Source of the DNA: a virus
Length of the DNA stretch: 29,224 nucleotides
Virus record (IMG/VR): IMGVR_UViG_3300030202_003659
Location: 1 to 29,224 of that record
Strand: one strand, 5' to 3'
In this document: positions 27,392 to 29,224 of the stretch, in pieces
Numbering within the stretch: the stretch's first letter is position 1
How the letters are laid out: every line of letters begins with the position of its first letter
The notes under the pieces: generated by a model
What the model was told of the DNA's origin: nothing
Seen by the model: only the letters and a program-made list of their open reading frames with translations
Databases searched by the model: none
Translations under genes and position numbers: made by a program

Positions 27392-29224
27392 TTATTGACG
27401 AGAACGATGTCTTAACCACCAACTAATTACAAGTTCTACTTGCTTCTTAGTATAGCCTCTTTCTTTCATTCTTTTTACAAAATCTTGATGTTTTTTATTA
27501 TCTTCTTTACTTGATTTGGTACCAAATGAAATTACAGGAAGTAATTCTTCAGTATTTGAAAATAATCTTTTTTCTATTACACTTTTAATTTTCTTATATG
27601 ATGTCCATTTAGGTGCTTCACCATTATTATTAGCTTTATGTCTTAAAAAGAAATTTACTACTTCATTTCTAAAGTCTTTAGGATTGGCTATTCCTGCTGA
27701 TTTTTCAATTTTTTCTAATTCTTCATTCAATGCTTGTCTATCATAAATTTCACCAGTATCTGGGTCTCTAAAATCAGTATCATTCATCCAACAATCAGCA
27801 TGTAAAACGTATTTATCAAATATATTTTGACCATATTCATGGTATGAATCAATATATGCTTTTTGTATTTCATCTCCAATAAACTCAGCATACTTAACTG
27901 CTAATACAGATTTGATAATATCTAAATATTTTTCTTCTTTGTCTTTTGGGAACTGTTGTCTTATAATTTCTTGTTCTAAAATATATAATAAATGAACTGG
28001 GTTTGCTGCTATTTCTGTTTGATCATAATTAAATACTTTAGATAATATTTTAAAGGCAAACCGTGTTGAAATTCCTTCCATCCCTTCAGTTACACCTGCA
28101 GTTTCCCTATATTCGAAAATTGATTTTGCATTTGGATCTAATTCTTTTAAATTTTCTCCATTGTATACTCTCATTTTAGAAACTAATTTACTATTCTGAG
28201 GTTCTACCAAACGACTCATTACTGTGAATTGAGATAGTATATCTAGTGTTTTTGGTGAGCATGGTGCTTTTGATAATGAGCTACCATTAATTAATTTTTC
28301 ATATATCTTAATTTCTTCATCTACTTTTAGACAATATGGTACTCTAATCATATAAACCCTATCTAAAAATGCTTCATTTTTCTTATCATTTGAAAATTTC
28401 TCCCATTCACTTTCATTTGAGTGAGCTAGTATAATACCATTAAAAGGAATGGCACCAATTGGTTCAGTGCCCTTATAATTTTTTTCTTGAGTTGCAGTTA
28501 ATAATGGATGTAATACTTTAATTGGTGCCTTAAACATCTCAACAAATTCCATTATTCCTTGATTTCCTAAACATAAACCTCCTGAATATGAATAAGCATC
28601 TGAATCACTTTGTGAGTGGTCTCCTAATTTTCTAATATCTACTTTACCTACTAGGGTTGAAATATCTTGATTATTTTCATCTCCTGGTTCTGTTTTGGAA
28701 ACACCTTTTTGGTCTAATATTGATGGGTGTAAAGTTACTACTTTAAATTTTGTTATATCCCCATTTACTTCTTTTAATCTTTTAACCGCCCATGGTGACA
28801 TACAGTTAGGAACATACCTTGAAGAAATTCCATATTCTTCTTCTAATTCATTTTTATGATCACAAAATAATCCTAATGGTGATTCTAGAACTGGGGAAAT
28901 TTCATCCCCACATTTTAAAACATAGATTGGTTCTTCTTGAATTAATTTTTTTAAACATTCAGCAAGTGATGATTTAGCTGAACCTACAGGTCCCATTAAG
29001 TATAATATTTGCTTAGATTCTTCTAATCCTTGAGCAGCATGTTTAAAGAATGAAACAATATTATCAATTGTACCTTCCATCCCATAAAAATCTTTAAATG
29101 ATGGGTATACTTTAATTTTTTTATTACCATGTATTCTACTAAGTCTTGGATCGTTTTTAGTATCTATTATTTTTGGTTCTCCAATTGCTTTTAAAATTCT
29201 TTCAGAGGGAGAAGAATATAAAGT
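27392..29224 (-). CDS. prkA: PrkA family serine kinase / AAA+ protein, 5' end missing
   Basis: The frame is open to the right edge, giving 610 residues of a protein usually about 640 long; roughly 35 N-terminal residues lie outside. The visible beginning (SERILKAIGEP, then DPRLSRIHGNKKIKVYPSF) matches PrkA upstream of the ATG at 29080, so that ATG is internal. Walker A is GPVGSAKSS; KTEPGDENNQDISTLVGKVD, FVEMFKAPIKVLHPLL and ILAHSNESEW are PrkA signatures. The C-terminus (PKWTSYKKIKSVIEKRLFSN, SNTEELLPVISFGTKSS) is also canonical. PrkA is described as a serine kinase with a AAA+ motor; a protease role has been proposed in Bacillus. Head of the SpoVR-YeaH cassette. Confidence 0.95.
   Translation of the reverse strand, partial: TLYSSPSERILKAIGEPKIIDTKNDPRLSRIHGNKKIKVYPSFKDFYGMEGTIDNIVSFFKHAAQGLEESKQILYLMGPVGSAKSSLAECLKKLIQEEPIYVLKCGDEISPVLESPLGLFCDHKNELEEEYGISSRYVPNCMSPWAVKRLKEVNGDITKFKVVTLHPSILDQKGVSKTEPGDENNQDISTLVGKVDIRKLGDHSQSDSDAYSYSGGLCLGNQGIMEFVEMFKAPIKVLHPLLTATQEKNYKGTEPIGAIPFNGIILAHSNESEWEKFSNDKKNEAFLDRVYMIRVPYCLKVDEEIKIYEKLINGSSLSKAPCSPKTLDILSQFTVMSRLVEPQNSKLVSKMRVYNGENLKELDPNAKSIFEYRETAGVTEGMEGISTRFAFKILSKVFNYDQTEIAANPVHLLYILEQEIIRQQFPKDKEEKYLDIIKSVLAVKYAEFIGDEIQKAYIDSYHEYGQNIFDKYVLHADCWMNDTDFRDPDTGEIYDRQALNEELEKIEKSAGIANPKDFRNEVVNFFLRHKANNNGEAPKWTSYKKIKSVIEKRLFSNTEELLPVISFGTKSSKEDNKKHQDFVKRMKERGYTKKQVELVISWWLRHRSRQ

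Noticed and set aside
29078-29080. ATG at 29080 as the start of PrkA
   Set aside because: The frame stays open to the window edge and the upstream codons match the conserved PrkA N-terminal region, so the real start is outside the window.

Overview
This AT-rich, almost entirely leftward-coding window looks like part of a large tailed-phage genome, or a prophage of one, infecting a Bacteroidota (flavobacteria-like) host. The phage assignment rests on dense packing of about 75 mostly tiny genes with 1-8 nt stop/start overlaps, plus a viral-style gene mix: ATP-dependent DNA ligase, RadA-like ATPase, PD-(D/E)XK-type protein, HNH nuclease, lysozyme-like transglycosylase and a LamG virion-like protein. 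No capsid, terminase or tail gene is in view, so this is an inference. The host assignment rests on promoters of the Bacteroidota type (TTTG, about 20 nt, TATATTT), the lack of Shine-Dalgarno sequences, and a secreted metalloprotease with a type IX secretion (T9SS) sorting-like C-terminus.

Layout (minus strand unless stated). Fourteen copies of a strictly spaced promoter (GTTTGGCTT, exactly 14 nt, GTTATATTT; 11 clear, 3 degenerate) divide the window into operons. 1-1.2 kb: two unknown genes and a GC-richer stretch. 1.6-3.1 kb: an operon of nine small genes. 3.2-5.2 kb: three short units, including a RadA-like ATPase followed by a strong terminator. 5.3-8.0 kb: a long run of small genes with a 59-bp duplication and a PD-(D/E)XK-like protein. 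8.0-10.1 kb: an unknown gene, then the DNA ligase operon. 10.1-13.6 kb: an operon that starts with a lysozyme-like transglycosylase and ends with a SET-domain protein and a secreted M43 metalloprotease. 13.7-16.1 kb: a nine-gene operon with a phosphomannose-isomerase-type cupin. 16.2-18.7 kb: an 80-nt cloverleaf-like structured RNA, a 26-residue protein with nine cysteines, a 351-residue protein and a lipoprotein. 18.8-20.5 kb: a PrsW-like membrane protease and other small genes. 20.6-21.1 kb: an HNH nuclease, the only plus-strand gene. 21.1-23.3 kb: J-domain-like, SGNH-hydrolase-like and SWIM-zinc-finger proteins. 23.4-24.5 kb: a LamG protein. 24.6 kb to the right edge: a SpoVR - YeaH(DUF444) - PrkA cassette, with PrkA running off the window.

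The most striking regulatory observation is in the terminator after the RadA-like gene. Its loop carries a 16-nt perfect antisense of the 5' leader of the gene at 711-1163, and a 14-nt match to the leader at 3082. The leader motif GTAAG..AGTTAAGAAATA recurs after six or seven of the promoters. The 3' end of the RadA transcript could therefore act in trans on a set of phage mRNAs. Other leads are the stress-kinase cassette on a phage, the T9SS-type protease, the cysteine-rich peptide and the structured RNA.
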